Shown piece by piece: positions 51,614 through 60,507 of a stretch of DNA of 64,000 bases. The notes under the pieces were generated by a model, which was not told where the DNA came from, did no database searches, and saw nothing but the letters and a program-made list of their open reading frames with translations. Position 1 is the stretch's first letter. Each line of letters starts with the position of its first letter. Source of the stretch: Ectobacillus panaciterrae DSM 19096 (GTDB lineage Bacteria; Bacillota; Bacilli; Bacillales; Bacillaceae_G); NCBI RefSeq assembly GCF_000430785.1, contig NZ_AUMR01000029.1:19614-83613 (forward strand), written 5' to 3'. The translations under genes and the position numbers were made by a program.

Positions 51614-52525
51614 TCACCTACTCATCGTTTTATGCTGCTCGGCACGATACACGTGGCTCGACAGTTGAATTTCAAGCTTATCTTGGATAAAACGGCTTGC
51701 TTGCATCAGTTTTTCTTCGTTTGTGTTCGTTTGCACGCCCATTTGGTGCAGCATATGCACCAAATCATTCGTCGCAACATTTCCCGATGCCCCCGGTGCA
51801 TACGGACAGCCCCCCAGGCCGCCGCAAGCGCTGTCAAATGTCGTGATGCCTGCCTCTAAAGATTTCAACACGTTTGCAAGCGCCATACCGTATGTATTAT
51901 GAAAATGCATGGCAAAAAGAGAGGAGTCAAACTTCTTCAGCAAGCGTTCCAGCACCTGTTCTACTTGCAGCGGATTGGCTACGCCGATTGTATCGCCGAG
52001 CGAGACTTCGTAAATGCCGTAACTGAAAAGCTCTTCACACAGGTGTTCTACAGCAGAGGTTTTTACATTCCCTTCATAAGGGCAGCCAAACACAGTTGAC
52101 ACATAGCCCCGTACCTTTTTGCCGGCAAACAAACTTTGCTGTGTGACTTCCTTTACAGCTTCAAGAGCTTGCGAGATAGATTTATTAATATTTTTTTGGT
52201 TATGCGTTTCGCTTGCTGATAGAAAAATGTTAATTTCGTCTGCATTTACGGCAAGCGCACGCTCTAAACCGTTCATGTTCGGAACGAGCGCTGCATATGT
52301 AACCCCTTCTTTTCGTTCAATTCCGGCAAAAACGTTTGAAGCATCCGCCAGTGCGGGAATCCATTTTGGGTGAACAAAAGAAGAAACTTCAATATAAGAA
52401 AGTCCTGTGCTTGATAATAGATTGAGCCATTGTATCTTATCCGCTGTTTCCACAATTCTTGTTTCATTCTGCAAACCGTCGCGCGGACCAACCTCTTTAA
52501 TGTGAACAGAAGCAGGAAGTTTCAT
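51614..52525 (-). CDS. yngG: Hydroxymethylglutaryl-CoA lyase (YngG)
   Basis: The 303-residue lyase splits HMG-CoA to acetoacetate and acetyl-CoA. Motifs: VGPRDGLQNE near the start, VFGCPYEGNV and the signature GGLGGCPYAPGASGN with the reactive Cys. The symbol mvaB is also used for this family. It lies 11 nt downstream of yngHB. Confidence 0.93.
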   Translation of the reverse strand: MKLPASVHIKEVGPRDGLQNETRIVETADKIQWLNLLSSTGLSYIEVSSFVHPKWIPALADASNVFAGIERKEGVTYAALVPNMNGLERALAVNADEINIFLSASETHNQKNINKSISQALEAVKEVTQQSLFAGKKVRGYVSTVFGCPYEGNVKTSAVEHLCEELFSYGIYEVSLGDTIGVANPLQVEQVLERLLKKFDSSLFAMHFHNTYGMALANVLKSLEAGITTFDSACGGLGGCPYAPGASGNVATNDLVHMLHQMGVQTNTNEEKLMQASRFIQDKLEIQLSSHVYRAEQHKTMSR

Positions 52526-52536
52526 TGTGATTCCTC

Positions 52537-52749
52537 CTATTCCAATTCTGCTAAAACATCGCCTTCATTTACGAAATCGCCTTCTTGCACCAAAAGCTTG
52601 GCAACCGTTCCGGACTCTTCTGCTGAAATCGGAATTTCCATTTTCATAGATTCCAAAATTACAACATCCTGTCCTTCTTCTACTGTGTCCCCTACGTTCA
52701 CAACAATCTTCCAAACGTTTCCTGCCATAGATGCATATACTTTTGCCAT
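52537..52749 (-). CDS. yngHB: Biotin/lipoyl attachment protein (YngHB)
   Basis: The 70-residue protein is a single biotinyl domain with ESMKMEIPI; Lys in this site receives biotin. It serves as the carrier between YngH and YngE. Fifty nt separate it from yngH. Confidence 0.93.
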   Translation of the reverse strand: MAKVYASMAGNVWKIVVNVGDTVEEGQDVVILESMKMEIPISAEESGTVAKLLVQEGDFVNEGDVLAELE

Positions 52750-52761
52750 TGTCGTTGTCTC

Positions 52762-52790
52762 CTTTTTGGTGGTTCCGCCTGCTTCAGGCG
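52762..52790 (-). other. Hairpin between yngH and yngHB
   Basis: On the reverse strand CCGCCTG and CAGGCGG pair around AAG, without a T-run after. It may influence processing or relative expression of the two genes, since the gap (50 nt) is the largest in this operon. Confidence 0.45.
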
Positions 52791-52799
52791 GTCATTTTC

Positions 52800-54137
52800 T
52801 TATTTTTTTACAAGTTGATTTGACACAAAGCTCGTTGTATATACGCCGCTTTTGAATGTGTCATCCTCTAACACTTGCATCAGCATCGGAATATTCGTTT
52901 TAATGCCCGTCACTTTCATTTCGCCAAGCGCAGCATGAAGATTTCCGATTGCTTCTTCACGCGTAGCACCGTGTGCAATTACTTTGGCTATCATTGGGTC
53001 GTAAAACGGTGTAATCGTAACGCCTGCTTCTAAGAAATGGTCTATACGCACTTCACTAGGCAGCTGAAGTTCGGTAATTTTCCCTGGAGATGGGAAGAAA
53101 GTCTTAGGATCTTCTGCGTAAATACGGGCTTCAATCGCATGGCCATTGCGGGCGATTTCTTCTTGCGTAAAAGTTAATGTCTCTCCTGCCGCAATGCGAA
53201 GCTGCTGTTCAACAAGATCAAGTCCCGTAATTTCTTCTGTTACGGGGTGCTCTACTTGCAGGCGAGTATTCATTTCAAGGAAGTAGAAATTTTTGTTTTC
53301 GTCTACAAGAAACTCGATTGTTCCCGCATTTTCGTATCCAAGGGCTTTGGCAGCTTTTACAGCTACTTGCCCCATCGCATGTCTCGTTTCTTCATCCAAA
53401 AACGGTGACGGCGCTTCCTCGATGACTTTTTGGTTGCGGCGCTGAATAGAACATTCTCGTTCCCATGCGTATACCGTATTGCCGAAGGAATCTGCGAGTA
53501 CTTGAATTTCAATGTGATGGGCATTTGTGATGAGCTTTTCCATGTACATTTCCCCGTTGCCGAAGAAGTTTTTTGCACGTGTTTGATTGCTTTCAAATGC
53601 CTGAACGAGCGTTTGCTCAGTTTCAATGGTCTGCATGCCAATTCCGCCGCCGCCGGCAGAAGCCTTTAACATAAGCGGGTACCCGATTGTATTTGCAATT
53701 TCTTTTGCTTCTTCAACAGTTGGAATTGATGTGGAAATTCCCGGCACAACAGGGACACCGGCTTCAATCATCGTTTTACGGGATTCAATCTTGCTTCCCA
53801 TCTTGGAAATAACATCGGCAGAAGGACCTATAAAAACAATGCCTTCTTCTGCACATCGCTTCGCAAAGCTAGGATTTTCCGATAATAATCCGTATCCTGG
53901 ATGAATGGCATCAGCTTTCGTTTCTTTTGCGATTTCCATGATTTTTTCGAGATTTAAATAGCTTTCATGAACGCGAGGACCGCCGACGAGGTACGCTTCA
54001 TCTGCAAGCTTTACATGCAGTGACTGAGCATCTGCTTCCGAATAGACAGCTGCTGTGCTGATTCCGAGACGCTTGCACGTTTTAATAATACGAACGGCAA
54101 TTTCACCGCGGTTTGCAATTAATATTTTAGAAAACAT
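52800..54137 (-). CDS. yngH: Biotin carboxylase subunit (YngH)
   Basis: The 445-residue biotin carboxylase has the ATP-grasp features MLKASAGGGGIGM and EMNTRLQVEHPVTE, and carboxylates biotin on YngHB. It is close to AccC; the operon context assigns it to methylcrotonyl-CoA carboxylation. It starts 13 nt after the yngJ stop. The yngI acyl-CoA synthetase seen between J and H in B. subtilis is absent. Confidence 0.92.
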   Translation of the reverse strand: MFSKILIANRGEIAVRIIKTCKRLGISTAAVYSEADAQSLHVKLADEAYLVGGPRVHESYLNLEKIMEIAKETKADAIHPGYGLLSENPSFAKRCAEEGIVFIGPSADVISKMGSKIESRKTMIEAGVPVVPGISTSIPTVEEAKEIANTIGYPLMLKASAGGGGIGMQTIETEQTLVQAFESNQTRAKNFFGNGEMYMEKLITNAHHIEIQVLADSFGNTVYAWERECSIQRRNQKVIEEAPSPFLDEETRHAMGQVAVKAAKALGYENAGTIEFLVDENKNFYFLEMNTRLQVEHPVTEEITGLDLVEQQLRIAAGETLTFTQEEIARNGHAIEARIYAEDPKTFFPSPGKITELQLPSEVRIDHFLEAGVTITPFYDPMIAKVIAHGATREEAIGNLHAALGEMKVTGIKTNIPMLMQVLEDDTFKSGVYTTSFVSNQLVKK

Positions 54138-54150
54138 GTATGCTCCTCCT

Positions 54151-55296
54151 TTAGCGACAGCCCAAATGTCTAGCGATAACTAGGCGCTGGATTTCAGAAG
54201 TACCCTCTCCGATTTCAAGAAGCTTTGCGTCACGAATGTAACGTTCTACCTCATATTCTTTCATATAACCGTATCCGCCATGGATTTGAACCGCTTGATT
54301 TGCTGCGCGGCTTGCTGTTTCAGATGCGAACAATTTTGCCATCGCAGCTTCTTTTCCGAACGGTTTGCTATGGTCCTTCAACCATGCTGCTTTATGTACC
54401 ATATTGCGTGCTAATTCAATTTCAGTTGCCATATCGGCCAGCTTGAATTGAATGGCTTGGAAAGAAGAAATGCTTTTGCCGAATTGCTTTCTTTCCTTTG
54501 CATATTGAAGTGCACGTTCGAACGAGGCTTGCGCAATTCCGACTGCCAATGCAGCAATAGAAATGCGTCCGCCGTCCAATGTATATAAAAATTGCTTAAA
54601 CCCTTTGCTTACGTCACCAAGAATGTTTTCCTTTGGCACACGTACATCTTCTAAAACAATTTCACATGTATTAGAAGCACGAACTCCCATTTTGTCGTAA
54701 GGGCTGGAAATCTTTAATCCTTCTGTGCTTGTAGGAACGATGAAAGCAGAGATACGTTTTTTCCCATTCTCGTCTGTGCCATTGACAGCGGTTACAATTA
54801 TGGTGTTAGCGAACTCCGCATTGGTAATCCAACACTTCTCCCCATTGATGACATACGCATCGCCGTCCAAGATTGCTTTCGTTTGCGTTCCGCCTGCATC
54901 AGATCCAGCATTTGGTTCTGTTAAACCGAATGCACCAAGCGTTTTTCCGGAAGCCATTGGAACAAGATACTTCTTCTTTTGCTCTTCTGTGCCAAAGTAA
55001 TAAATAGGAGATGCACCAAGCGAAATTGTAGCTGCATAGCTTAAACCAGTACCGCCGCATGCGCGTCCGATTTCCTCAACTGCAAGAGCATATGATAATG
55101 TATCGCCGCCTGAACCGCCATATTCTTCTGGGAACGGAATTCCTAAGAGACCGAGTTCTCCCATTTTTTGAAATGTTTCATACGGAAATTCTCCAGTTCG
55201 ATCGTAATAAACTGCTTTAGGGGCAATTTCTTTTTCTGCAAAATCGCGAACCATTTCTTTAATCATTTGTTTTTCTCGCGTAAGAGTAAATTCCAT
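54151..55296 (-). CDS. yngJ: Acyl-CoA dehydrogenase, isovaleryl-CoA type (YngJ)
   Basis: The 381-residue FAD enzyme has AFGLTEPNAGSDAGG and WITNAEFANTII and ends with the catalytic loop KLLEIGEGTSEIQRLVIARH. It is the first gene of the operon, so isovaleryl-CoA is the likely substrate. In B. subtilis this operon is expressed in the mother cell during sporulation; no clear sigma-E promoter was resolved here. Confidence 0.9.
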   Translation of the reverse strand: MEFTLTREKQMIKEMVRDFAEKEIAPKAVYYDRTGEFPYETFQKMGELGLLGIPFPEEYGGSGGDTLSYALAVEEIGRACGGTGLSYAATISLGASPIYYFGTEEQKKKYLVPMASGKTLGAFGLTEPNAGSDAGGTQTKAILDGDAYVINGEKCWITNAEFANTIIVTAVNGTDENGKKRISAFIVPTSTEGLKISSPYDKMGVRASNTCEIVLEDVRVPKENILGDVSKGFKQFLYTLDGGRISIAALAVGIAQASFERALQYAKERKQFGKSISSFQAIQFKLADMATEIELARNMVHKAAWLKDHSKPFGKEAAMAKLFASETASRAANQAVQIHGGYGYMKEYEVERYIRDAKLLEIGEGTSEIQRLVIARHLGCR

Positions 55297-55504
55297 CTTG
55301 TCACACTCCTCATGATTTTCGACAGTGTGTCAGCACCTGTTACAGCAGTTGCTTCTTCTAGGGCATGTATTATATTGAGATTATTAAGATAATTCTGTCA
55401 TCATTATCATTGTAAAGCATATTCTGTTTTCATGCACAAAAAAAATTCCTACATTGTTCTACAACAACACAGGAATTTCTAAGTCGAATTATAGCGATTT
55501 TTGT

Positions 55505-56470
55505 TTAATAATCTCGACCTTTCCCAGAATCTGTTATCTCAATAAGCTCTTCCGGGTATGGTTCGAAGTATGTCTGACGAAGCAAATATTCTTCTTCAAA
55601 ACGAATTGTCCAAGAACGAAGCAGTGCTAATATACTGCTTAGCGGAATTTTCTTCTCTACATATTTGTTCAAGAGGGATAGAAAATGCTCTTTTTCTTCC
55701 TTCTTCAGCTTATCTTTAAAATAGCCGAATATATGCTGACATACATTTATATGAGATGTATAACGCGCAGTGCGATTTAGTATTTCATACAAACCTTGTT
55801 CGTATGCAGCAAATACCTCACGAATCGGGAGCTTTTGATGATTGGCTACAATGCGGCCGATCTCCTTCAGCTTCGTCTGATTGTACGCCATAAATAAGTA
55901 TTTGTTATCCCCGTGAAACTGTACAAGCTTTTTCATGCTCGCTTCTTTCTTTAGTTCCTTGAAGGCTGCAACTGTAAACAGCTTCGTGAAAAAATGCTCG
56001 CGAATGGTGAAATTTTTCAATCGACCTTCTTCTTCGACCGCTAAATGTCCGAATTTCTCCATCACTGCTCTCCCGAACAATCCGCTCCCTTTTCCTAAAG
56101 CCGGCGCCTTATTCGAACTAGCGTAGATTTTCACGTCACGGGTTCCACAGCTCGGTGAGCGGCTTTTCAAAATAAACCCGTCAACCGGCAATGCAGAAAG
56201 GAATTGCTCTGAAAAAATCGCCATCGCTTCTGTAACATCTTCTCCTGTCGAAGGCTGAACTAATTTTAATGTTCCCAGGTCATCTACGATACGAATCGTC
56301 TCGCGGGGCGTGCCAAGTCCGATTTCCACTTCAGGACATACAGGAATAAAATGGACATGCGGCATTAAGCTTTTTACAATTGGATCTGAAATCACATCAC
56401 CGTTATATCGGCACGCATCGAATTCCAGACATTTACTTACTACAATTGTTGGTTTGACAAAAATTTTCAT
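55505..56470 (-). CDS. DUF523 and DUF1722 fusion protein
   Basis: The 321-residue protein has an N-terminal DUF523 domain (about 1-165) with VSKCLEFDACRYNG and FILKSRSPSCGTRDVKIY, and a C-terminal DUF1722 domain (about 180-310; YNQTKLKEIGRIVANHQ). The Cys pattern in DUF523 suggests metal or sulfur chemistry, but the role is unknown. It overlaps the tetR stop by 4 nt (56467-56470), so translation is coupled to the TetR/ABC operon. No other gene follows it. Confidence 0.88.
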   Translation of the reverse strand: MKIFVKPTIVVSKCLEFDACRYNGDVISDPIVKSLMPHVHFIPVCPEVEIGLGTPRETIRIVDDLGTLKLVQPSTGEDVTEAMAIFSEQFLSALPVDGFILKSRSPSCGTRDVKIYASSNKAPALGKGSGLFGRAVMEKFGHLAVEEEGRLKNFTIREHFFTKLFTVAAFKELKKEASMKKLVQFHGDNKYLFMAYNQTKLKEIGRIVANHQKLPIREVFAAYEQGLYEILNRTARYTSHINVCQHIFGYFKDKLKKEEKEHFLSLLNKYVEKKIPLSSILALLRSWTIRFEEEYLLRQTYFEPYPEELIEITDSGKGRDY

Positions 56471-57126
56471 ATGTCCCCCCGGGGTGTTAAACCGTGCAAA
56501 ATAAACTGTATCGTATATTCGATTTCTGCTTCATCGTCCCAACTCGCTTCGGGAAGCAAAAGAAAACGCGTGAGCAAAAAACCGGCGAGAGAAGAAACTG
56601 ATAATCTTATTATGGTTGCGGCAGGTATTTCAATTACGTCCCCTTGCTTTTGAAATTGCTGAATGATCCCTACAAAGCGGGAATACAGTTCTTTTTCAAA
56701 TACATTTTGCACTTCTTGCTTCAACTCCGGATGAAATGGAACTTCCTGAATGAGAATCTTTAAAATCGGCATGTTTTTGCGGGCAAACTCAAATCTGTTT
56801 CGGATGACTGTGCGCAAAAATTGCTCATAGGAATCATATGAATCCTCAAACACTTGCTTTGCGAAGCTTTGAATGAAGAAGGGCGCAGCGAATTTCGTAA
56901 GCGCCGGTAAAACGATTGCCATGAGCAGTTCTTTCTTCGTTTTGTAATACCGGAAAATGGTTCCCTCGGCAACGCCGGCCTTTTTGGCGATCTCATTTGT
57001 GGATGTGGAAGCATACCCTTTCTCTGAGAACATATCGACGGCGGCCTGCAAAATCTTTATCTGCTTTTCATTGCGCTTATCTGTATCCGCAGCAGCGATA
57101 AGTTCTTCCAGCCAATCTTCCTTCAT
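56467..57126 (-). CDS. TetR/AcrR family repressor
   Basis: The 219-residue repressor has the N-terminal HTH domain (about 15-65) with GYASTSTNEIAKKAGVAEG and TIFRYYKTKKELLMAI. It lies downstream of an ABC exporter and upstream of the DUF523/1722 gene. Together with a perfect palindrome upstream of the exporter (58915-58930), this suggests autoregulation of the whole operon by an exported drug or metabolite. Confidence 0.9.
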   Translation of the reverse strand: MKEDWLEELIAAADTDKRNEKQIKILQAAVDMFSEKGYASTSTNEIAKKAGVAEGTIFRYYKTKKELLMAIVLPALTKFAAPFFIQSFAKQVFEDSYDSYEQFLRTVIRNRFEFARKNMPILKILIQEVPFHPELKQEVQNVFEKELYSRFVGIIQQFQKQGDVIEIPAATIIRLSVSSLAGFLLTRFLLLPEASWDDEAEIEYTIQFILHGLTPRGDI

Positions 57127-57149
57127 GACTATCTCCTTTTTTCATTTTA

Positions 57150-58163
57150 TTATATTCTTCGATGTTTTTTCAGCGCAAATACATTCCCTATCGCAAATAC
57201 GAGAGAAAATAGAAAAAGAATGCCTAAATCTCCGGCAATAGAACCGAACCCTTCATTGCGGATCATAATTTCTCTCATTGCATCTGCACCGTACGTGAGC
57301 GGAAGTAGCTTTCCAAGCCATTGCAGCGCTTCACTCATGGAATCTATCGGGAACAGCCCGGAGAAAAACAACTGCGGCACGACGATCAACGGGATAAACT
57401 GAATCATTTGAAATTCATTGTTCGCATAAGCCGACAAAAACGTTCCAAGTGTAAGCGCAGTCAGGGAAAGTGCACATGTCGTAAGCCAAATGCTCCATAT
57501 CGATCCTATCATATACATATTCAAAACATAAATCGAAAAGCTCACGATTAAAACGGACTGTAAAATAGCGAAAATGCCGAACCCGATAATATAACCGATA
57601 ACAATTTCCCACCGGCGAATCGGCGTGGACAGCAGCCGTTCCAAAGTACCGCTTAAACGCTCTCGAATGAACGCGATACCGGAAAGAAGGAACACAAAGA
57701 AAAAGGAGAAAAATCCAATCAATACCGGTCCCAAGCTGTCGAACATGCTGAAATCCTTTGAACCGTGATAGTAGAAAATATCCGGTTTTGCTTGATTAGG
57801 CTGTTCTGTACTTTGCTGCAGCACTTTCAAGACAGCGCTGTTTTTGGACGGATCGCTCCCTTCCAGCGTTACGGCGATTTTGTTGTTGCTCCCCTGGATG
57901 ATTCCGTCAATATCCCCGTTTTTTATTTTTTCCTTTGCCTTCGCTTCGCTGTCTTCTGTAATGACCGCATTTTGTTTTTTCATCGCGTCCATAAACTGTG
58001 CTGGTACATTTACCAATGAAATTTTAGGCTTATACGCGTCGGATGCGAACACGAGAGAAAGAAGCCATAAAACCAAAACAGGAGCGCCGAACATTAAAGC
58101 CAAAGACCGTTTATCCCGGAAAAACTGCCGAATAATTCGTACGACGAGTCCGTATATTCTCAT
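57150..58163 (-). CDS. ABC-2 type transporter permease
   Basis: The 337-residue membrane protein has one N-terminal helix, a long extracellular loop (about 45-140) and five C-terminal helices; ERLSGTLERLLSTPIRRWE is the ABC-2 coupling motif. It pairs with the ATPase encoded just upstream (overlap of 4 nt). The complex likely exports a drug or lipid. Confidence 0.9.
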   Translation of the reverse strand: MRIYGLVVRIIRQFFRDKRSLALMFGAPVLVLWLLSLVFASDAYKPKISLVNVPAQFMDAMKKQNAVITEDSEAKAKEKIKNGDIDGIIQGSNNKIAVTLEGSDPSKNSAVLKVLQQSTEQPNQAKPDIFYYHGSKDFSMFDSLGPVLIGFFSFFFVFLLSGIAFIRERLSGTLERLLSTPIRRWEIVIGYIIGFGIFAILQSVLIVSFSIYVLNMYMIGSIWSIWLTTCALSLTALTLGTFLSAYANNEFQMIQFIPLIVVPQLFFSGLFPIDSMSEALQWLGKLLPLTYGADAMREIMIRNEGFGSIAGDLGILFLFSLVFAIGNVFALKKHRRI

Positions 58164-58891
58164 GCTTGCACCGCTCCTTCCATTAAGAAAACATCTTCGA
58201 GTTTACCTGTGGATGTCTTTGCTTTCAGTTCCTCCGGTGTACCGATTGCCAATAGCTTGCCGTCACGCAATAAGCCTAAACGTTCACAATACTCCGCTTC
58301 ATCCATAATGTGCGTCGTAACTATAATCGTTGTTCCGTTCTTGCTCAGGTTATGAAATTCTTCCCAAATTGACTTTCTGAGAACAGGATCGATGCCGACA
58401 GTCGGTTCATCCAATATAAGAAGCTCCGGTTCATGCAGCAAAGCCATGGCTAGGGACAGTCTTTTTTTCATCCCTCCGGAAAATTCATGCACAGGACGCT
58501 TTTGATGTTCTGTCAGATTCACTAAAGCAAGCACATCTTGTATTCTTTTCTTTTTATGCGCTCCTTTTAATCCGTACATTGCTGCGATGAAATCCATATT
58601 TTCATACGCTGAAAGCTCCCCGTATAAAGCATCTGCTTGCGCCATGTATCCGATTTTTTTCATGCCGTTTAAATTCGGCATGTTTGTGCCTAGTACATTA
58701 ATTATTCCCGCAGTCGCCTCAGTGATGCCGGCGATCATTTTAATGAATGTGGTTTTCCCCGACCCTGATGGCCCGACTAATCCAAAAATTTCTGATTTCA
58801 TTACGGTAAGTGAAATATTGGAAATTACTTCTTTTTTACCAAAACGTTTAACTGCTTGGTTGATCGTTACCGCAAGTTTATTTCGTTCCAT
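58160..58891 (-). CDS. ABC transporter ATP-binding protein
   Basis: The 243-residue ATPase has Walker A GPSGSGKTT, the signature HEFSGGMKKRLSLAMAL and Walker B LLILDEPTVGIDP. It is the first gene of an operon ABC-permease-tetR-DUF523/1722, overlapping the permease gene by 4 nt. The palindromic operator lies 24 nt before its start. Confidence 0.93.
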   Translation of the reverse strand: MERNKLAVTINQAVKRFGKKEVISNISLTVMKSEIFGLVGPSGSGKTTFIKMIAGITEATAGIINVLGTNMPNLNGMKKIGYMAQADALYGELSAYENMDFIAAMYGLKGAHKKKRIQDVLALVNLTEHQKRPVHEFSGGMKKRLSLAMALLHEPELLILDEPTVGIDPVLRKSIWEEFHNLSKNGTTIIVTTHIMDEAEYCERLGLLRDGKLLAIGTPEELKAKTSTGKLEDVFLMEGAVQA

Positions 58892-58914
58892 TTTGGTTCC
58901 CCCCTTTATAAAAT

Positions 58915-58930
58915 AAGTGAGTACTCACTT
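58915..58930. promoter_or_regulatory. Perfect 16-bp palindrome, candidate TetR operator
   Basis: AAGTGAGTACTCACTT is fully self-complementary and lies 24 bp upstream of the exporter start. Such TGAGTACTCA-type sites are typical operators of TetR/AcrR repressors in Bacillus. The repressor encoded in the same operon is the obvious partner. Confidence 0.75.
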
Positions 58931-59006
58931 TTTATTGTATTATATTCTATGCATAAGTCAACGAAAATTACCATCTGTCGAGCGACGCAATAGTTACTTT
59001 TCCTTA

Positions 59007-59555
59007 TTATGCATTTGTAATTCTCCCTTCTGTATTCGATCTTTCTTTTTCCAAGGACAATAACTTTGTTTTCATCTCCAAGCCACCTCGGTACCCAGTT
59101 AACGCACCATTTTTACCAATAACACGATGACAAGGAACAGTAATTAAAGCCGGGTTGGCACCAATAGCCGTTCCCACTGCACGCACTGCATCCGGTTTTT
59201 CAATGTGATTTGCAATATCTGAATAAGAGTACGTTCGGCCATATGGAATTTTACATAATGCATCCCAAACAGATAATTGGAATGGTGTACCATGTAAATC
59301 GGCTGGTACTGTAAAGCTTTGACGTTTCCCTTGAAGATACTCTATCAACTCGATTACATAAGATTTTAATTTCTCATCGTCTTGTATCAACACATGATTG
59401 GGAAGACGATTTTTAACCCACTCGGCTAGTTCATCAAATGGTTGATTTTGAGAACTAACATAACAAAGTCCTTTTTCGGTCGCAGCTACATATATTTTCC
59501 AGTCTTCGTGAACCAAACGTGTCCAATAAACTGATTGATTATTTTTTATTTCCAT
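59007..59555 (-). CDS. ogt: Second methylated-DNA-protein cysteine methyltransferase
   Basis: The 182-residue protein has VPCHRVIGKNGALTGYRGG with the acceptor Cys and PYGRTYSYSDIANHI in the HTH. It is a paralogue of the gene at 29168. Its N-terminus overlaps the end of the truncated adaA by 10 nt. So a second adaA-ogt pair once existed here. Confidence 0.93.
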   Translation of the reverse strand: MEIKNNQSVYWTRLVHEDWKIYVAATEKGLCYVSSQNQPFDELAEWVKNRLPNHVLIQDDEKLKSYVIELIEYLQGKRQSFTVPADLHGTPFQLSVWDALCKIPYGRTYSYSDIANHIEKPDAVRAVGTAIGANPALITVPCHRVIGKNGALTGYRGGLEMKTKLLSLEKERSNTEGRITNA

Positions 59556-59883
59556 GTTCCTATCCCTCCATTGGATTTTTTTTTGTTATTTAATTGACGA
59601 TACTCTGTTGGAGTAAGTCCTGTTTTCTGTTTAAATAAGGTGACAAAATACGGCATATTTGAAATGCCTACTGCTATGGCAATCTCCATCACGGTTTTAT
59701 CTGAAGTAGTCAGGTATTCAATCGCTTTCGAAATTCTTATTTCTTGTGTATATTCAGTTGGAGTAATTCCTTTAATTCGCTTAAATGTCCGTTGCAAGTG
59801 ATAAGGGCTTCCGTGAAATAAATCAGCTAGTTTGTATTTTAATGCTAAAGAATCATCAAGAGCTTCCCCTCGGTTAAAATAAT
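59546..59883 (-). pseudogene. 5'-truncated AdaA-like regulator
   Basis: Only the AraC-type HTH half survives. The intact ORF 59546-59797 (83 aa) contains FKRIKGITPTEYTQEIRISK, and the frame stays open further upstream to about 59883 (LADLFHGSPYHLQRTFK). The methyl-accepting zinc domain with its Cys pairs is missing. The break lies next to an IS231-type remnant at 59927-60011. Confidence 0.75.
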
Positions 59884-59926
59884 AGCACGTTTATACACCC
59901 TGTTCAGTCTAATACCTTATTTTAAT

Positions 59927-60011
59927 AAAGACGCCATCCTTTCCTATAATTCTACAGGGGGTACCGCCAGCATTTCGGAAAAAAACCACGCTAAGCAAAT
60001 TCGACAAAAAG
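59927..60011 (-). mobile_element. IS231-like left-end remnant with internal deletion
   Basis: On the reverse strand the sequence TCGAATTTGCTTAGCGTGG ... GGCGGTACCCC is followed directly by CTGTAGAATTATAGGAAAGG and ATGGCGT. The same two blocks occur at 63669-63719 and 63779-63806, where 59 nt including the terminal repeat lie between them. So this copy is a deleted version of the element end at the window edge. Confidence 0.65.
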
Positions 60012-60433
60012 ATCCGGACTTTACCCCGCTAAGGATAAACCGGTGTTGTTTTGAAATAAAGTTTGATCAAAAACATCTCACAAACCTGTATTTTATGGTA
60101 AATAAGAAGAAGCCATTTTGAAAAAAAGATTAATCAAAATGGCTTCTTCTCTAGCATATTTAAGTTTCGATTTTATAAAAAAGTTTGATCATTTTCTACC
60201 TTTGATCTTAAACAAAAGCGCCCGATTGTTGAAGATCTTAATTACTATGTCTTGTTGAACTAACGCCCGCTTTAGCTTAAGTACATTCCTTCACAATCCC
60301 CATCTATTTTAACATTAATATCCAATTTCCTTTAGAAGAGATCCTCCACAATCTGGCCCTTTAACGGAACAACTTATTGTCACTCAACAGTCCCTTAATC
60401 GATCTTTCAATTCAGATGTTCTTTTCCTTTTCA
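60012..60433. other. Gene-free region with inverted repeats
   Basis: A perfect 17-bp inverted repeat AGAAGAAGCCATTTTGA lies at 60105-60150 (loop 12 nt). A looser inverted pair (AAAGCGCCCGATTGTTGAA and TTGAACTAACGCCCGCTTT) lies at about 60217-60274. Two GTTTGATCA blocks (about 60061 and 60184) flank the first. No gene is seen; the structure suggests degenerate mobile or terminator elements. Confidence 0.4.
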
Positions 60434-60476
60434 CTATAAAAACACCCCTTTAGATAACCATATCCAAAGGGGTGTT
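60434..60476 (-). terminator. Terminator of the second MocR gene
   Basis: On the reverse strand AACACCCCTTT pairs with AAAGGGGTGTT over 11 bp, followed by TTTATAG. It begins about 30 nt after the stop codon. Confidence 0.8.
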
Positions 60477-60507
60477 AGTTGTTCTGTTTAGTTAGCTTTA
60501 CTCATTT

